64,000 nucleotides of DNA from contig JAQFVV010000049.1 in assembly GCA_028023455.1 (NCBI GenBank), forward strand, positions 3,819,649 to 3,883,648. The letters are read 5' to 3'. The position numbers and the translations under genes are program-made. The notes under the pieces were generated by a model. It worked only from the letters and a program-made list of their open reading frames with translations. It was not told where the DNA came from and made no database searches. Shown piece after piece: positions 61,991-64,000 of the stretch (positions are counted from its first letter, which is position 1; each line of letters begins with the position of its first letter). This stretch comes from Epiperipatus broadwayi (taxonomy: Eukaryota > Onychophora > Udeonychophora > Euonychophora > Peripatidae).

Positions 61991-62489
61991 ATATTAAAAA
62001 TAATTTGACAAATTGTATGAATATTTATAAGTCTTCTACAAATTTGGTTAATAATTGGTTGATTAAAAATGAATGGAAAATTATATAGGTTGATATATAT
62101 ATATAATTGTATATAAAAACTGAATGTAATATTGTTTAACATATTGTTATGATATAATCAATTGTTTTGTAATTATTGAATATATATATATATATAAGGG
62201 TTTTGATTTGTTTTAATTATTTATATTATTATTTGCTTAATTCCATTATTGGACACTGGGTGGTTTTATGTCGGGTGATTCATTAATGTTAAATAGATTT
62301 GTAACATTTGAAAAGGGCACCAAAGCAGGTGCTGAAAGAAGCTTTTTATGTATAAAATTATTATTGGATTATATAGCTGTTGTAAAGAATTATTATTATT
62401 ACTTTTGATTATATTTATAAATATATTAAATAACCTCAATATTATCACATATTCTTTTAAATTCATATAAATAAAGCAATGAAAAACAA

Positions 62490-62530
62490 ATGACCCCCAA
62501 GATGCACTTCGTGCTGAAACAGCATTCATC
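62490..62530 (+). other. Stem-loop with GAAAC, hammerhead-like 3' half
   Basis: CAAGA, T, GCAC / GTGC stem (62504-62507 with 62511-62514), T, GAAAC (62516-62520). It has the same layout as the cores in the fold-back elements, but the first core half is CCCAAGA rather than CTGANGA and no cleavage triplet can be set. It lies just outside the Penelope-like pair. Confidence 0.35.
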
Positions 62531-62544
62531 AATTAGTCCAGTTC

Positions 62545-63630
62545 ACTATCTCTCATATATATCTTTATTATAGGAAAAATATTTATCAATATTAAATAAA
62601 TACATTTTGAATTATAAGTGTCAAATTAACTCAACCCACATCTTTGACACCATCCACTTTAGATAAATATAGTAATGACCATTATTAATCATTTACTAAA
62701 CTAGAGATTATCTCTAGTACAGATATAAGCTTTAAAATTCAATTAAAAATTAATATATCTGATTTCTTAAAATTAAAAACACAAACATGGAGTTATTCAC
62801 ATTTCTTTTTCTCAAAGTGTAATATCATTAAAGTTTATATTCTATTTAAATTGTTTGTTAAATTAAAAGAGTGTATACATTTTTAAATTTATTTTTGGTG
62901 CACTTTATGTTATTAATATTTTTCACTTTTGTTATAATCTAATAAATAATACTTTAAATGTTTCTTGGGGCTATTTTATAAAACATTTTAAAAGTCAATA
63001 TTGCAACGTTTTTTTTTTTAAATAAAAGTGCTGCTAATTTTATAAAAATTAGATCAAATAATATATTTTATTTATTGTAGTTTTAAGGGTATGATTTTTT
63101 TTTTTTTTGCTAATTATGATATATAATTACAATACATTTTTGGTTAGATAAAATTAATTTCTATCATTCTAAACATCAGATAAAAATTCCTTAAGTAAAT
63201 TGTACTGTATTTTATTTAATGCACACTTTTTCAATCTATATTTAAAGCACTTTAACAATATATTTAATGAAAGTTTATTTTTAATTTCATGCTGAATAGA
63301 ATTTTTATTTTATTTTAATTTCTTGCAGTGATTATTTACATTTGTGATAACTTTTTTTTCTCTTCAATGTTAGTATTGTGATAAGTATTATAGTTGCAAT
63401 AAGAGGATATTGCTTAATAAATAATAGAATATATTTTCTGCTTATTATAATTGCTCTTTATTATTGCACAACTTCGAAGTTTTTGTTTAATATATAGTAA
63501 GGGAGGGGTTACATAGGGTTTAAATTTAGGAAAATATTTTTATTATAAGGAATTAAAACACACACACCAAAATCGTTTTCCCTTTATTTCCCCCTTTTAA
63601 ACTTAAAAAAAATAATTTTTATTAATGTGG
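62545..63630. other. AT-rich DNA, no gene recognised
   Basis: T-runs at 63010-63019 and 63096-63108. No coding or repeat feature. Confidence 0.5.
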
Positions 63631-63633
63631 GTA

Positions 63634-63662
63634 AAAAATAAAAAAAAAAAAAAAAAAAAAAT
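63634..63662 (+). repeat. Poly-A tract
   Basis: About 20-29 A with one or two interruptions, followed by a purine-rich stretch. It could be the tail of an unrecognised retroposed sequence. Confidence 0.85.
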
Positions 63663-63862
63663 AAAGAAAAGGGAAAAAAATTGGGTGAGGAGGACCATTA
63701 CAATATTAATGCATTTTATATAATACTTTTCTTTTTTATTGAAATGAATATCACTATTTTTTTCCTTACAATGTAATCAGATTTTATTACTAATCTTATA
63801 AAATAAACATCATTAAAAAACAATACATTAAAAAAATGGAATTTTTTACACATCTTATAGAG

Positions 63863-64000
63863 CAGTGGTCTTCAACCTTTTCACACCTGTGGACTGGCAA
63901 AAATAAGGATAAAATTTTGCGGACCAGCAAAAATAAGGATAAGATTTCATGGACCGACAAAAATAAGCATAAGATTTCACAGACCGGCAGAAGTCTACAG
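63863..64000 (+). mobile_element. hAT-like transposon terminus with 30-bp subrepeats, cut by window end
   Basis: It starts CAGTGGTCTTCAACCTTTT, a sequence typical of hAT-superfamily ends. Inside, a subrepeat beginning GGACYRRC and containing aaaaataaggataa recurs exactly every 30 bp at 63891, 63921, 63951 and 63981. Such subterminal repeats are known as transposase-binding sites in hAT elements. The other end and the 8-bp duplication lie beyond the window. The strand given is arbitrary. Confidence 0.75.

Larger units (their letters stand above)
61020..62415. mobile_element. Head-to-head pair of Penelope-like element fragments
   Basis: The left arm (about 61020-61614, minus strand) and right arm (61836-62415, plus strand) are reverse complements of the same 3' region. 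The 221-bp centre belongs to the minus copy, which is therefore longer. Both copies run from a GIY-YIG coding end through an AT-rich 3' region to a stem motif (gggcaccaaagcaggtgc on the plus strand near 62,315). Inverted 5'-truncated partners are a known oddity of Penelope-like elements. No reverse transcriptase part remains. Confidence 0.8.

Overview
The window looks like intergenic or heterochromatin-like DNA from a very AT-rich animal genome (by eye roughly a quarter G+C). I see no bacterial operons, no ribosome binding sites, no CRISPR array and no convincing exon of a host gene in 64 kb. What can be recognised is nearly all mobile-element material: an intact RTE-like LINE, older LINE relics, a Penelope-like GIY-YIG relic, minimal tRNA-derived SINEs, DNA-transposon ends and many fold-back (inverted-repeat) elements. 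This fits an invertebrate with a large repeat-rich genome, for example an arthropod or cnidarian. The sequence does not let me name the species.

Layout. 0-9 kb: a three-copy inverted-repeat cluster at the very start, then featureless AT-rich DNA with weak tRNA-promoter-like patches. 9-20 kb: a SINE, a 224-bp tandem array (9.9-10.9 kb), and five members of one fold-back family, three of which carry a hammerhead-ribozyme-like core (11.7, 14.05 and 18.95 kb). 20-30 kb: SINEs, a short RTE 3' fragment and long stretches with nothing recognisable. 30-35 kb: two pogo/Tigger-like DNA transposon relics, one inserted inside a larger palindrome. 35.3-40.8 kb: a decayed LINE on the minus strand lies next to a full-length RTE element on the plus strand. 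That element has a 985-residue intact ORF, a 12-bp target-site duplication and a trinucleotide tail that begins inside the stop codon. 41-50 kb: dispersed repeats, a fold-back pair, a decayed RTE copy and a 498-bp palindrome. 50.4-56.2 kb: a probable non-autonomous LTR-type element on the minus strand with 1.2-kb direct repeats and a broken coiled-coil ORF. 57-62.5 kb: a composite tRNA-Lys-like repeat, a fold-back, and a head-to-head pair of Penelope-like fragments with a readable GIY-YIG domain. The window ends inside a hAT-like terminus with exact 30-bp subrepeats.

How the parts fit: the intact RTE (endonuclease plus reverse transcriptase) is the only candidate for autonomous activity here. 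Two older RTE copies (25.8 and 49.1 kb) show the same lineage was active earlier. The tRNA-derived SINEs end in poly-A, unlike the RTE tail, so they probably used another LINE. The most unusual signal is that several different fold-back families carry a CTGANGA - short stem - GAAA signature in or near their arms. In one family three separately decayed copies add up to an almost complete type-I hammerhead layout with one covarying stem pair. I infer a link to Penelope-like or retrozyme-type elements, which are known to carry hammerheads, but none of this has been tested.
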